A stretch of 64,000 nucleotides of DNA, from assembly GCA_027623235.1 (NCBI GenBank), contig JAQBVJ010000019.1, positions 1-64,000 of the forward strand, in the 5' to 3' direction. Made by a program: the position numbers and the translations under genes. Positions 16,770 through 25,301 of this stretch are shown here, piece by piece (the first letter of the stretch is position 1; the number at the start of each line of letters is the position of its first letter). The notes under the pieces are model-generated. The model was not told where the DNA came from. It ran no database searches and was given only the letters and a program-made list of their open reading frames with translations. The stretch is from Planctomycetota bacterium. GTDB taxonomy: Bacteria > Planctomycetota > Planctomycetia > Planctomycetales > Planctomycetaceae.

Positions 16770-18086
16770 ATGCGAATTGCTTTTTTTGAAGACACCGCCG
16801 CGGGCGGGTTTGCTCCGATCGCGCTGACGCGGCCGGTTTTTGAGCTGCTTTGCGGACAGTTCTCTGTGCGCGAGCGCGTCGTGCGGACGCTCCACGTGAC
16901 GGAATGGGGAGCATTTCTGCGAGGATTCCTCGCCGAGACTTATCGCGAGACGCAGCCGGAAGCGCGGGTCAACGATTTCGGGTGGCTCGCCGAGCAGCCG
17001 ACGCTGCTGATCAACGGTCGCTGGCTGACCGGGCCGGACGGGCTTGCTCAGCTGGCTGACGCGACCGAAGCCATCGTCGGTAAAGTCGGGGACGAGGTCG
17101 CGTACATTCTGCTGGAGCCGTTTGAGGCGGTGCTGCTGACGGAGGACAACTGGGACGATCCGCTGCGGAAAATCGCGGCGACCCGGAAAGCCGTCGAGGC
17201 AGGCGGTTCGATGATCGAGCGACCCTGGGATCTCATCGACCTCAACCCGGAAATGCTGGTCGCGGATTTTCCGACGCGAGCGCGAGATCGGTCCGCGGTT
17301 GAATTTCAGATCGAGGCCGGCCAGCAGCTGGCGATACTCGGAAACCCCGAACACGTTTCGATCGACCCGACAGCCTCAATCGATCCGTTCGTCGTGATCG
17401 ACGCGCGGGGCGGGCCGGTTTCGATTGATGCGCGAGTGAAGATCCAGGCGTTTACGCGGCTCGAAGGTCCGTGCCACGTCGGCTTTCAGAGCGAACTGTT
17501 TCGAGCCAACCTGAAAGCCGGCTCGACGATCGGCCCGGTCTGTCGAGTCGGGGGTGAGATTGAAGCGTCGATCATGCACGGCTTTTCGAACAAGTATCAC
17601 GACGGGTTTCTCGGGCACAGTTACGTCTGCCCGTGGGTCAACATGGGAGCCCTCACCACGAACAGCGATCTGAAGAACGACTACTCGACCGTGCGCGTGC
17701 CGCTTGCCGGAATTCCCGTCGACAGTGGTTCGAAGAAGGTGGGAGCGTTCTTCGGAGACCACACGAAGACAGCGTTGTGCAGTCAGTTCAACACGGGCTC
17801 CTCGCTCGGCGTGATGACGATGATTCTGCCAGGCGGAGAACTTCTTCCCAAGCACGTGCCATCGTTCAGCCGGGTCTGGCACGGAACCATCGACGATCAT
17901 CTCGACCTCGACGGAGCACTCGAAACCGCCCGGCGAGCCATGGAGCGGCGAAACTGCGAATTGACAGCAGCTCAGGAGCGGCTGCTACGGAATCTTTACG
18001 AGAAAACGCGCGACGAACGGCAGCTTGCCATCGAACGAATTCGAGCTCGCCAGGAAAACAGCCGGCGAGCAGGGTCTGAAACGTAA
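16770..18086 (+). CDS. GlmU-like putative sugar nucleotidyl/acyl transferase
   Basis: 438 residues from ATG 16770, which has a GGGACGGG stretch just before it and fits the family N-terminus (MRIAFFEDTAAGGFAPIALT); a longer frame to 16695 adds no conserved residues. Residues 1-200 form a degenerate nucleotidyltransferase-like domain with LTRPVFELLCG; residues about 215-400 are a left-handed beta-helix (hexapeptide) domain with IMHGFSNKYHDGFLGHSY and TNSDLKNDYSTVRV, which are hallmarks of the 'alternative GlmU' family found in Bacteroidetes and Planctomycetes. Members are predicted to make UDP-N-acetylglucosamine, but the classical Gx(GT)RM uridylyltransferase loop is absent here. The C-terminal 50 residues are a charged helix. 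Confidence 0.85.
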   Translation: MRIAFFEDTAAGGFAPIALTRPVFELLCGQFSVRERVVRTLHVTEWGAFLRGFLAETYRETQPEARVNDFGWLAEQPTLLINGRWLTGPDGLAQLADATEAIVGKVGDEVAYILLEPFEAVLLTEDNWDDPLRKIAATRKAVEAGGSMIERPWDLIDLNPEMLVADFPTRARDRSAVEFQIEAGQQLAILGNPEHVSIDPTASIDPFVVIDARGGPVSIDARVKIQAFTRLEGPCHVGFQSELFRANLKAGSTIGPVCRVGGEIEASIMHGFSNKYHDGFLGHSYVCPWVNMGALTTNSDLKNDYSTVRVPLAGIPVDSGSKKVGAFFGDHTKTALCSQFNTGSSLGVMTMILPGGELLPKHVPSFSRVWHGTIDDHLDLDGALETARRAMERRNCELTAAQERLLRNLYEKTRDERQLAIERIRARQENSRRAGSET

Positions 18087-18209
18087 CCGTCACAGATCAG
18101 TTTGCCGGAGCGATGCTCTGTTTCGATGCTTCAGGTCCGAGGGAGTAATTCCTGGTGTCATTGTCGTCTTTCGCTCTGCGAAAGAACGCACTTTCACGAA
18201 TCGAAAGTG

Positions 18210-18265
18210 GGGTAAGCTTCCAGCTTGCCGAGCCCGAAGATCGCAAGCTGGAAGCTTACGCCACG
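18210..18265. repeat. Dispersed hairpin repeat, copy B
   Basis: Same 17-base arms (GTAAGCTTCCAGCTTGC / GCAAGCTGGAAGCTTAC) and same 14-base loop as copy A near 12972; identity continues for some bases on both sides (AAGTGGG before, TTACGCCACGA after). Two near-identical copies 5.2 kb apart in intergenic DNA define a dispersed palindromic family. Confidence 0.9.
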
Positions 18266-18348
18266 AAAAAGGCACAGCCTGGGATCGAAAAACGACACTC
18301 ATGGATTCGCTGGTTCGAAGCCCGGAGCAGGTTGCAGTTCACTATGGC

Positions 18349-18408
18349 GGGTGGCTGTCGTCGAGCGCAAGCGAGCCCACAGATTTCCGGGGTCTCACTT
18401 CGTTCGAC
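18349..18408. repeat. Degenerate copy of the GGGTGGCTG/CACTTCGTTCGAC repeat
   Basis: GGGTGGCTGTCGTCGAGCGC and CAAGCGAGCCCA, followed after 13 bases by TCTCACTTCGTTCGAC, parallel the complete palindrome at 51095-51174. Here the outer right arm is lost, so the hairpin is incomplete. Confidence 0.65.
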
Positions 18409-18470
18409 TTTTTCAGCGGGCTGTCATGCGGGAAGTCCTGCCCGTCCCGCACAAGGTCGGTGCCTGCCAG

Positions 18471-19937
18471 TCAACCGTCTGACGATTCGGATTCAGCCTG
18501 CGCCGACGGACGCGTGATGAACAGCAGCGTCTGCATCGCCAGGAAGAGGACGAGCGGAGCGATCCAGGCGACTCTCAGCACTTTGAGCAGTCCCTGCACC
18601 CACGGGTTCGGCACGTCGGCCAGCGAGACCAGCTGCAGAGCCTCCGGGCGGTCGCGTTCCAGGAGTGCCTGGATCACCGCCTCGACGCGGCGGGCGGCAA
18701 GGTCTCCCGGATCGTCGGCTTCCGTTGGCATGACGAGCACCGTTTCCGATTTGCGTTCCAGCTTTCGAGCAAGCTCGTCGACGTGCTGCCGACCGCCGGC
18801 ATTCAGGATCGCCGTACCGGCTGCGAATTCGTCTTCGTGAACGATTCGCCCGCCGGCCTGCGCGTTTCGCTGCAGCACCGTGCGCGAGTCGAGGAACGCT
18901 CCCAGCAGCAGGAACGCGACAAGGCCGAACAAAGTGAGCAGCAGCAGGCCGCAGCCCATCGCCGTCATCTGCGATTTAAAAATCGATCGCTCGGACGTCG
19001 TCTCAAAATAGAGATCGATCGTTCGTCGCCGGCGGAGCGACGTGTGAGTCGCCTCGACCGTTTCAAACGAGCGGGTCATCTCCGGCCAGTCTTCACTGGA
19101 CGTGTCCTCGCGCGTTGCCTTCGCCAGGTGAGCTTGCCCGATCGCCTTACGATCGGTTGTCGATTCTGAGACCGGCTGACCGGAGGCCGGTTGAATTTCC
19201 AGGCGACCGGACGAGGAACCCAGGTCGAATGTCAGTCGAGCTTCCGCCTCAGAACCGCTCACCGTGAGCCGCCAGGAATCAGCCCCCGGCCGGCAAATCC
19301 AGCTGGCTTCAGCGGCGTTGGCGCCGGCCAGTGTGACCGTCGCCTGCGAAATCGCCTGGGGATCGCCGCCCGCGTGGACGGCGGTGACGCGGTCGTAGCT
19401 GCCGCCGATCCGCCGCAGAAGGCTCACGTCGTCCAGCAAAGCCGCATCGACTTCGGCTCGGGTCAGCAGATGACCTGCCGGTTTCAGTTGCCGCTCCAGG
19501 CGAAGCAACATGACCTCGCCGAGTTCTCCGGACTGAATCTTCTGACACAGTTCGTCGACAAGCGGTGTGCTGGCGAGCGTTGGCAAAGGAATCAACGGAA
19601 CCTGATTGTCGTCGTGGACCAGGCTGAGGCTGTACACGAACGCCGAGCCCTGGGCAGCGTGCGGAACCAGCACAAGACTCTGCCCATCCGCCGCGAGCTG
19701 CCGGGCCCCGTCAAGCAACGTCGCATCGTGCCCGGCGACGATCAACCGGTCGAACGGACTGCTGAGCAGATTCTCCCATGACTCGTAGATGCGAACGCCA
19801 GGCGACTTCGCGAGCAGCTCGCCAAGCGCCTCGTCGGGAACTCCCAGGGCAAAGTCCAGCGAGTGCTCCGGAGCTGATGCCAGCGCATCGAGCAGCGGTC
19901 CGGCTTGAGGATCGTAACCAAGAAGAGCAAACCTCAT
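18471..19937 (-). CDS. Idh-like (Gfo/Idh/MocA-type) N-domain fused to two-helix membrane region
   Basis: 488 residues, no firm family. The first 130 residues look like a decayed Rossmann domain of the Gfo/Idh type (MRFALLGYDPQAGPLLDALA, a WENLLSSPFDRLIVAGHD middle and LSLVPHAA-like strand), followed to about 290 by a beta-rich region resembling the Idh C-terminal half. The glycine-rich NAD loop is not canonical (GYDPQAG), so dehydrogenase activity is doubtful. Two membrane helices, about 327-347 (LLLLTLFGLVAFLLLGAFL) and about 455-475 (APLVLFLAMQTLLFI), flank a 100-residue presumably periplasmic loop. It starts two bases after the stop of the small upstream gene, so translation is coupled. 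Confidence 0.75.
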   Translation of the reverse strand: MRFALLGYDPQAGPLLDALASAPEHSLDFALGVPDEALGELLAKSPGVRIYESWENLLSSPFDRLIVAGHDATLLDGARQLAADGQSLVLVPHAAQGSAFVYSLSLVHDDNQVPLIPLPTLASTPLVDELCQKIQSGELGEVMLLRLERQLKPAGHLLTRAEVDAALLDDVSLLRRIGGSYDRVTAVHAGGDPQAISQATVTLAGANAAEASWICRPGADSWRLTVSGSEAEARLTFDLGSSSGRLEIQPASGQPVSESTTDRKAIGQAHLAKATREDTSSEDWPEMTRSFETVEATHTSLRRRRTIDLYFETTSERSIFKSQMTAMGCGLLLLTLFGLVAFLLLGAFLDSRTVLQRNAQAGGRIVHEDEFAAGTAILNAGGRQHVDELARKLERKSETVLVMPTEADDPGDLAARRVEAVIQALLERDRPEALQLVSLADVPNPWVQGLLKVLRVAWIAPLVLFLAMQTLLFITRPSAQAESESSDG

Positions 19938-19938
19938 C

Positions 19939-20334
19939 TCAACAGACTCGCTCTCTCAAATAAAGTTCTTCGATCGATTTTACGGTGTCGGCTTCCGTGG
20001 CCGACTTGCCCGAGCGGATCACGACCAGCTTCGGGTCGCGGAGGCTCAGGTCGCCCGTTGAATCGTGCCTCTGAATTCTCTCAAACCGGACGATGACGAC
20101 GATCGACGGACGCAGCTCGATGCCGGGGCGGGTGCCGGACGCACTGGCTCGTTCAATCCGGTTTCCGGTCATCGGCCCTCCCGCATCATCTCCATATGAG
20201 TTTCCGCGTCGCGTCCGCTCCACAAAATCGTCATCCGGATCCCGCCGCCCGATCCCCTGCCGATACTCAACCAGGTTCGCGGAACGAGTTGGCCAGCTGC
20301 GAACGTCGAAGTGCATCTTGAGTTCCGCAGTCAC
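19939..20334 (-). CDS. Small conserved-looking hypothetical protein
   Basis: 131 residues from a GTG start; not recognised. Codon use (CTG, GTC, ATC, CGC rich) looks coding, especially in the C-terminal half: IELRPSIVVIVRFERIQRHD, LSLRDPKLVVIRSGKSATEA and VKSIEELYLRERVC. No signal peptide or membrane helix is seen. The stop is immediately ahead of the next start (one base between TGA and ATG), suggesting translational coupling with the Idh-like membrane protein. An internal ATG (codon 7) could be the true start. Confidence 0.6.
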   Translation of the reverse strand: MTAELKMHFDVRSWPTRSANLVEYRQGIGRRDPDDDFVERTRRGNSYGDDAGGPMTGNRIERASASGTRPGIELRPSIVVIVRFERIQRHDSTGDLSLRDPKLVVIRSGKSATEADTVKSIEELYLRERVC

Positions 20335-20385
20335 AGCAGGTCCGTGCGATCGACAACTTCCGTCTTTACCTGGGAGCGTGCCAGG

Positions 20386-21789
20386 TTACCCGAACAATTC
20401 CATGATCGGCTGGCCCGTGGTCAGCGTGCGTGAAATGCCGCTGGCGTCCGTCGGATCGTTGATGGGAATGTCGAGGGCGTGGTAGATGGTCGCCGCCATT
20501 TCCTCGGGGCGAACAGGCTTGTCGGTGACGTACTCGCCCAGTTTGTTGGTTCTGCCGTAAACGTTACCGCCCTTGATGCCTGCTCCGGCCAGGATCGACG
20601 AGAAACACTTCGGCCAGTGCTGGCGGCCCGGTGGGTCCTGTTTCAGAACGAAGGGAGTGCGGCCGAATTCGCCCGTCACCACCACCAGCGTGTCGTCCAG
20701 CATGCCTCGCTCGTTGAGGTCGGAAAACAGCCCGGACAGCGCCTGGTCCAGACGAGGCAGACAGAATCCCATGCCGTACGAGCCTTTGCCGAAGGCGTTG
20801 CCCATACCCATGTTTCCGCCATGCATGTCCCAACTGCTGCTTGGCGGGCCCTGCTTGTCATAATCGGCCTGGCCCGTCCATCCGTTGACGGTGACAAAGC
20901 GGACGCCCGATTCCACCATGCGCCGAGCGAGCAGCAGGTTCTGGCCGAGCGGGTGCATTCCGTACCGTTCGCGAGTTTGCACGGACTCGCTGCTCAGATT
21001 AAACGCCTGTCGGCCTTCGGATCGGGTCAGGGCGTCGTAGGTCTTCTCACGCAAATCAGACCAGTCCTTCACCTGCTGGTCCTTGTCCAGCCTGTTGGAT
21101 TCCAGTTGGCCGAGCAGCGACTTGCGGTAATCGAATCGTTTCTCGTCATAGGCGTCGTAAATCTGCGGCGGTTTGAAGTCGGGCATCGCCGGATGGTTGC
21201 TTGCCGAGCCAACAAACACCGGCGCATAAGCCGAGCCCAGGTAGCCGCCAATGCCGATATTGGGGGCACAGAACACGGGCGGTCCCACACATTTGATGAG
21301 CCACGCGTTGGAAACGAAATTGCGGGTGCTGGGTTTGTGTTTCGCAACGAACGAGCCCAGATAGGGATTCTCGTTTGGCATGCCCTGCTGCGCACGCTTC
21401 TCCGACTGGCCGCTGAGCAGATTGTGCATCGCATCAAAGTGATTGCTGATCGCGCCGGGATGCGACATGGAGTTAATGAGCGTGAAGTGGTCCGTCAGCT
21501 TTGCCAGTTCCGTGTGCATCTCGTTGATGCGCATGCCCGGCACTTTGGTGTCGATGGGTTCGTACGGTCCGCGGTAATCCAGCGGCGCGTCCGGTTTCAT
21601 ATCCCACGTGTCGACGTGACTGGGTCCTCCGCAGAGCAGGACGAAGATACAGGACTTGTCCGAGGCGACCGCCTTACCCGAGGCGTCGACCTTGTCGGCC
21701 CCCATCACCGCTCCCGGCATCCCGAGACTCATCGTCCCTAACCCGCTCGCAATCAGGGCCTGCCGCCGGTTCATTTGCAGTTCATTCAT
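20386..21789 (-). CDS. DUF1501 family Tat-exported protein
   Basis: 467 residues. The N-terminus has MNRRQALIASGLGTMSLG, a twin-arginine-type signal (the real start could be the Met at codon 6). The body shows the DUF1501 landmarks CIFVLLCGGPSHVDTWDMKP, INSMSHPGAISNHFDAMHNL, LLARRMVESGVRFVTVN, DTLVVVTGEFGRTP and HWPKCFSSILAGAGIKGG. The fold belongs to the alkaline phosphatase/sulfatase superfamily, but the enzymatic role is not known; in planctomycetes DUF1501 genes are nearly always paired with a DUF1549/1553 gene. Here the gene directly upstream is a DUF6338-like gene whose stop overlaps this start as ATGA, and no DUF1549 partner is adjacent. Confidence 0.95.
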   Translation of the reverse strand: MNELQMNRRQALIASGLGTMSLGMPGAVMGADKVDASGKAVASDKSCIFVLLCGGPSHVDTWDMKPDAPLDYRGPYEPIDTKVPGMRINEMHTELAKLTDHFTLINSMSHPGAISNHFDAMHNLLSGQSEKRAQQGMPNENPYLGSFVAKHKPSTRNFVSNAWLIKCVGPPVFCAPNIGIGGYLGSAYAPVFVGSASNHPAMPDFKPPQIYDAYDEKRFDYRKSLLGQLESNRLDKDQQVKDWSDLREKTYDALTRSEGRQAFNLSSESVQTRERYGMHPLGQNLLLARRMVESGVRFVTVNGWTGQADYDKQGPPSSSWDMHGGNMGMGNAFGKGSYGMGFCLPRLDQALSGLFSDLNERGMLDDTLVVVTGEFGRTPFVLKQDPPGRQHWPKCFSSILAGAGIKGGNVYGRTNKLGEYVTDKPVRPEEMAATIYHALDIPINDPTDASGISRTLTTGQPIMELFG

Positions 21790-22187
21790 GCCATATCTCG
21801 CAATGTGTCGGACACTCGGGAGTGGTACCCATCGTCGTGATCAATTTGCCGTCTGTAGTTTTTACCGTCAGATAGCCATTTGGGATTTCTTAGCGTGACA
21901 TGGCCGTCCTTCTGATCTGGTGACCATCCCCCAATCTCTCCCATTATCCGTCGTGCGTCTGACAGATGAACTACAGCGTAGATTCCAACGAGAGTGAGCA
22001 AAGTCCAAATGCCATGAATCGCCAGCGTATAAACAAGCCTATAAAGAACTGCTTCAGCTGCCTTCAACTCCTCCTCTCGCTTTGTCAGAGCATGCTGAAC
22101 ATGGTAGGTGAGCAGACCGGGAAGGAGCGCGAACAGAACGTCCAACGTTTGAAGTTTTGCAACATTTGGGATCGCACCGAGATACAT
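21786..22187 (-). CDS. Short DUF6338-like membrane protein
   Basis: 133 residues. The head (TLDVLFALLPGLLTYHVQHALTKR, then VLYRLVYTLAIHGIWTLLTLVG) strongly resembles the two-helix N-terminus of DUF6338 proteins, which normally run to about 200 residues or more; the usual C-terminal beta-rich part is shortened or replaced by a charged tail (YRRQIDHDDGYHSRVSDT). Base composition and codon choice (CTA, TCT, AAA) are visibly more AT-rich than in all neighbours. The ATGA overlap with the DUF1501 gene may therefore be accidental. Function unknown; some relatives sit in mobile or defence-like contexts, but I can only infer lateral acquisition here. Confidence 0.65.
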   Translation of the reverse strand: MYLGAIPNVAKLQTLDVLFALLPGLLTYHVQHALTKREEELKAAEAVLYRLVYTLAIHGIWTLLTLVGIYAVVHLSDARRIMGEIGGWSPDQKDGHVTLRNPKWLSDGKNYRRQIDHDDGYHSRVSDTLRDMA

Positions 22188-22254
22188 GCGACAAATGTCG
22201 TTTGTTCAGCCTTTTTTACAAGGCGGTATTGAACAGAATGCCGAGCTTCGAACC

Positions 22255-25164
22255 CTACCAGTTGAGCGGGGCCTTCCAGGTTGTGCGGAGGACGTCGATG
22301 TCCTCGTCGATGATTGCTCCGCTGGAGCCGGTGACTACGACCGAGCGGGAGTCGGTGACTTCTCCCAGATCTGTGGTGAGGCCGGCTCCGAATTTGGCTG
22401 AGACTGCCGCGGCGTTTTCGGGGGCGACTTCGATCAGGAAGCGTGTGTTGCTTTCGGAGAACAGCAGCGCGGCGTCGCTCAGGCCGGTTGAGGTGGCCAG
22501 GGCGGAGAGGTTCAGGGTGGCTCCCAGGTCTCCGGCGAAGGCCATTTCGGCGGCGGCGGCGGCGAGGCCTCCTTCGCTCAGGTCGTGGCAGCTTTCGATC
22601 AGGCCGGAGGAAATCGCATCGTGGAGAGCGGCGAAGATTTTCGGGGCTCGTTCGGAATCGACGGTGGGGACGGATCCGCCTTTCAGTTTGTTGACCAGTG
22701 AGAAATGGCTGCCGCCGAGTTCGTCTTTTGTTTCGCCGATCAGGATGAGTCGGTTACCGGCCGATTTCAGGTCCATCGTCACGGCATTCTCGATATTGGC
22801 GATCTGGCCGAGGGCGCTGATCAGCAGTGTCGAGGGGATGACGACGGTCTGTCGCTCGCCGTTTTCGTCTTCGTAGGAGAACTCGTTGTTGAGGCTGTCT
22901 TTGCCAGAGATGAACGGCGTGCCGTACGCGACTGCCAGGTCCTGGCAGGCGATGGCGGCTCGAACAAGGCTGCCGAGCGTTTCGGGCCTCTCGCAGTTTC
23001 CCCAGCAGAAATTGTCGAGGATCGCGATGCGCGAGGGGTCGGCTCCGGTGGCGACGCAGTTGCGGACGGCCTCATCGATTGCCGAGGCGGCCATCCAGTA
23101 CGGGTCGAGGTCGCCGAAGTGCGGGTTCATTCCGCACGAGATCACCAGGCCGCGGTTCGATTCCAGATCCGGCCGCACGACCGCGGCGTCGGACGGGCCG
23201 TCGCGGTGAACGCCGACCAGCGGCTTGACCACGCTGCCCCCCTGGACCTCATGATCGTACTGGCGGATCACCCACTCCTTGCTGCACACGTTGAGCGAAC
23301 CCAGGATCGCCTTCAGGTCGTCTGTGTAGTCATCCTTCTGCGGCAGTTCGAGCGGCTTGACCGGCGCGGGCTGGTAACTCGCCTGGCGAACGACTGGCGG
23401 CCGTCCGTCGTGCAGAAAGGCCATCGTGACATCGGCGACGACCTGATCGTCGTATTTCAGGACGAGCCGTTTGTCGTCGTTGAACTCACCGATGACAGCC
23501 GCTTCGACCTCTTCGGAATCGCACAGCGCCTTGAATTTGTCCCAGTGCTCCGGTGGCACGGCGAGGACCATTCGCTCCTGCGCTTCGCTGATCCAGATTT
23601 CGGTATAGCTGAGGCCCGAGTATTTCAGCGGACACTTTTCGAGCCACACGACCGCTCCGGTGTCCTCGCCCATTTCGCCGACGGCGCTGCTGAACCCGCC
23701 GGCTCCGCAGTCGGTGATCGCCCGGAAAAGTTCCTGGTCGCGAGCCTGCAGGATGACGTCCATCACGATCTTCTCGGTGATGGCGTTTCCGATCTGGACC
23801 GCTCCGCCGGAAAGCTCTTCACTTTCCTCGGTGAGCTCTGCCGAGGAAAAAGTCGCTCCGTGAATTCCGTCGCGGCCAGTCCGGCCTCCCACGGCAACAA
23901 TGAGGTCGCCCGGATGAGCGGACTGCTTTTCCGACTTGCCGACGGGCAGCATCGCGACGTTGCCGCAGTAGACCAGCGGGTTGCCCAGGTACCGCTCGTC
24001 GAAATAGACAGCTCCGTTGACCGTCGGGATTCCCATGCGATTTCCATAATCGCGGACGCCGGAGACGACTCCGCGAGCGACCGTCTTCGGGTGCAGCGTG
24101 CCCTTCGGCAGTTTGTCGTGCGGGTAGTCGGGAGGTCCGAAGCAGAAGACGTCGGTGTTGCAGACCGGCCTCGCGCCCAGGCCCGTGCCCATCGGATCGC
24201 GGATGACGCCGCCGATGCCCGTGTTGGCTCCGCCGTAAGGTTCGAGGGCCGACGGATGGTTGTGAGTCTCGACTTTGAAGCAGACGTCCTGTTTCTCGTC
24301 GAATTTGATGACGCCCGCGTTGTCGACAAACACGCTGACGCACCAGTCGTCCTCGCCCAGTTGCTCGCGAATCTTCACCGTCGCGGCGAAGATCGTTTCC
24401 TTCAGCATATTTTTGTACTGCCGCGGGCCGTTTTCATCTTCATAGGCAATGCGGCCGGCGAGTGTTTTATGCGAGCAGTGTTCGCTCCAGGTCTGCGCGA
24501 CGGTTTCCAGTTCGACGTCGGTCGGGTCGCGTTCGAGCTCGATGAAGTGCTGCTTGATCGTGCGCATTTCTTCGAGGCTGAGATAGAGCTGCCCCTTTAC
24601 GCTGAGCCGCTCAAGCGATTTGTCATTCATAATCCGGATGGCGACGTGAGTCAGCTTGAATTCGTAGCTGCTGCCGACCGAGATGCCGTCCATTTTGAGC
24701 GGCCCGGAGACGACATGCTCGATGGCGTCGTTCGAGAGAACCCGCGACGAGAGCCGGCCGACTTCGGCCTTGTCCGCGTCTTCGTTCAGCCAGTACTTCC
24801 GACAGGTGGCGACGGCCTCGACGGGGACGTTTTGATCCTTGAGCGTCTTCAGCGTGCTGCCGGCGACGTTGTCGGTGACGCCCGGTTTGAAGAGGACGTT
24901 GAGGAGATTTGCATTGCCGTCGGCCTCGCCCGAACCCGCGTGGACTCTCGTGACGGTAAACGTCTCGGCGACTCCGTCGACCAGGAGTTTTCTTCCCAGG
25001 CGATCAACATCAGCCTCGTCGAGATCACCCTGCAGCAGGAACGACCGTGCGGCTGTGACGGTCGAGACGGAGCCGAGGCCGAGGCCCGAGCACTCGGCCA
25101 GAATTCGCTCGCCCTCGCGGTCGACCTGACCGGCAGCGGGGCGGATTTCTACTTCCCAGAGCAT
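22255..25164 (-). CDS. purL: Phosphoribosylformylglycinamidine synthase PurL, with PurS-like N-terminal modules
   Basis: 969 residues from ATG 25164 ([15 protein letters not shown]); an upstream GTG at 25218 would only add 18 unconserved residues. The enzyme converts FGAR plus glutamine-derived ammonia to FGAM in purine synthesis. The core shows the expected motifs [36 protein letters not shown] and [10 protein letters not shown]. Ahead of it are two tandem segments resembling PurS (about 1-75 and about 85-170, the latter with [19 protein letters not shown]), so the chain is longer than the 740-residue small PurL but lacks the C-terminal glutamine amidotransferase of large PurL; PurQ must come from elsewhere. 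It is expressed toward the DUF1501 region. A repeat lies in the spacer upstream. Confidence 0.95.
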   Translation of the reverse strand: MLWEVEIRPAAGQVDREGERILAECSGLGLGSVSTVTAARSFLLQGDLDEADVDRLGRKLLVDGVAETFTVTRVHAGSGEADGNANLLNVLFKPGVTDNVAGSTLKTLKDQNVPVEAVATCRKYWLNEDADKAEVGRLSSRVLSNDAIEHVVSGPLKMDGISVGSSYEFKLTHVAIRIMNDKSLERLSVKGQLYLSLEEMRTIKQHFIELERDPTDVELETVAQTWSEHCSHKTLAGRIAYEDENGPRQYKNMLKETIFAATVKIREQLGEDDWCVSVFVDNAGVIKFDEKQDVCFKVETHNHPSALEPYGGANTGIGGVIRDPMGTGLGARPVCNTDVFCFGPPDYPHDKLPKGTLHPKTVARGVVSGVRDYGNRMGIPTVNGAVYFDERYLGNPLVYCGNVAMLPVGKSEKQSAHPGDLIVAVGGRTGRDGIHGATFSSAELTEESEELSGGAVQIGNAITEKIVMDVILQARDQELFRAITDCGAGGFSSAVGEMGEDTGAVVWLEKCPLKYSGLSYTEIWISEAQERMVLAVPPEHWDKFKALCDSEEVEAAVIGEFNDDKRLVLKYDDQVVADVTMAFLHDGRPPVVRQASYQPAPVKPLELPQKDDYTDDLKAILGSLNVCSKEWVIRQYDHEVQGGSVVKPLVGVHRDGPSDAAVVRPDLESNRGLVISCGMNPHFGDLDPYWMAASAIDEAVRNCVATGADPSRIAILDNFCWGNCERPETLGSLVRAAIACQDLAVAYGTPFISGKDSLNNEFSYEDENGERQTVVIPSTLLISALGQIANIENAVTMDLKSAGNRLILIGETKDELGGSHFSLVNKLKGGSVPTVDSERAPKIFAALHDAISSGLIESCHDLSEGGLAAAAAEMAFAGDLGATLNLSALATSTGLSDAALLFSESNTRFLIEVAPENAAAVSAKFGAGLTTDLGEVTDSRSVVVTGSSGAIIDEDIDVLRTTWKAPLNW

Positions 25165-25174
25165 GGCGAATTTC

Positions 25175-25290
25175 CGTAGGCGGATTTCTCTGAAATCCGC
25201 AGCTGTCGCGGGTGGCAACGGTTTCGTAGCTTGCGAGTCGAAGAGTCAACAACACGCAAGACATGCAGAGTTCGGAGAAATCTGCCTACG
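25175..25290. repeat. Repeat element with 16-bp terminal inverted arms
   Basis: CGTAGGCGGATTTCTC (25175-25190) pairs with GAGAAATCTGCCTACG (25275-25290) with one mismatch. The left end also forms a local hairpin GCGGATTTC/TCT/GAAATCCGC. It fills the spacer between tyrA and purL. No coding potential is seen in its 116 bases. Confidence 0.75.
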
Positions 25291-25301
25291 CTGGCGACGA
25301 C

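Larger units (their letters stand above)
18087..18470. other. Intergenic region with two palindromic repeat families
   Basis: A 384-bp region between convergent genes. It carries a CTTTCGCTCTGCGAAAG palindrome at about 18168-18184, hairpin repeat copy B, and at about 18349-18408 a degenerate copy of the GGGTGGCTG...TCACTTCGTTCGAC element that is inserted in frame in the gene at 50070-52769. No coding sequence is convincing. Confidence 0.7.

Noticed and set aside
22705-25179. Open plus-strand frame of 824 codons opposite purL
   Set aside because: purL is unmistakable on the minus strand; the complementary frame is a compositional shadow.
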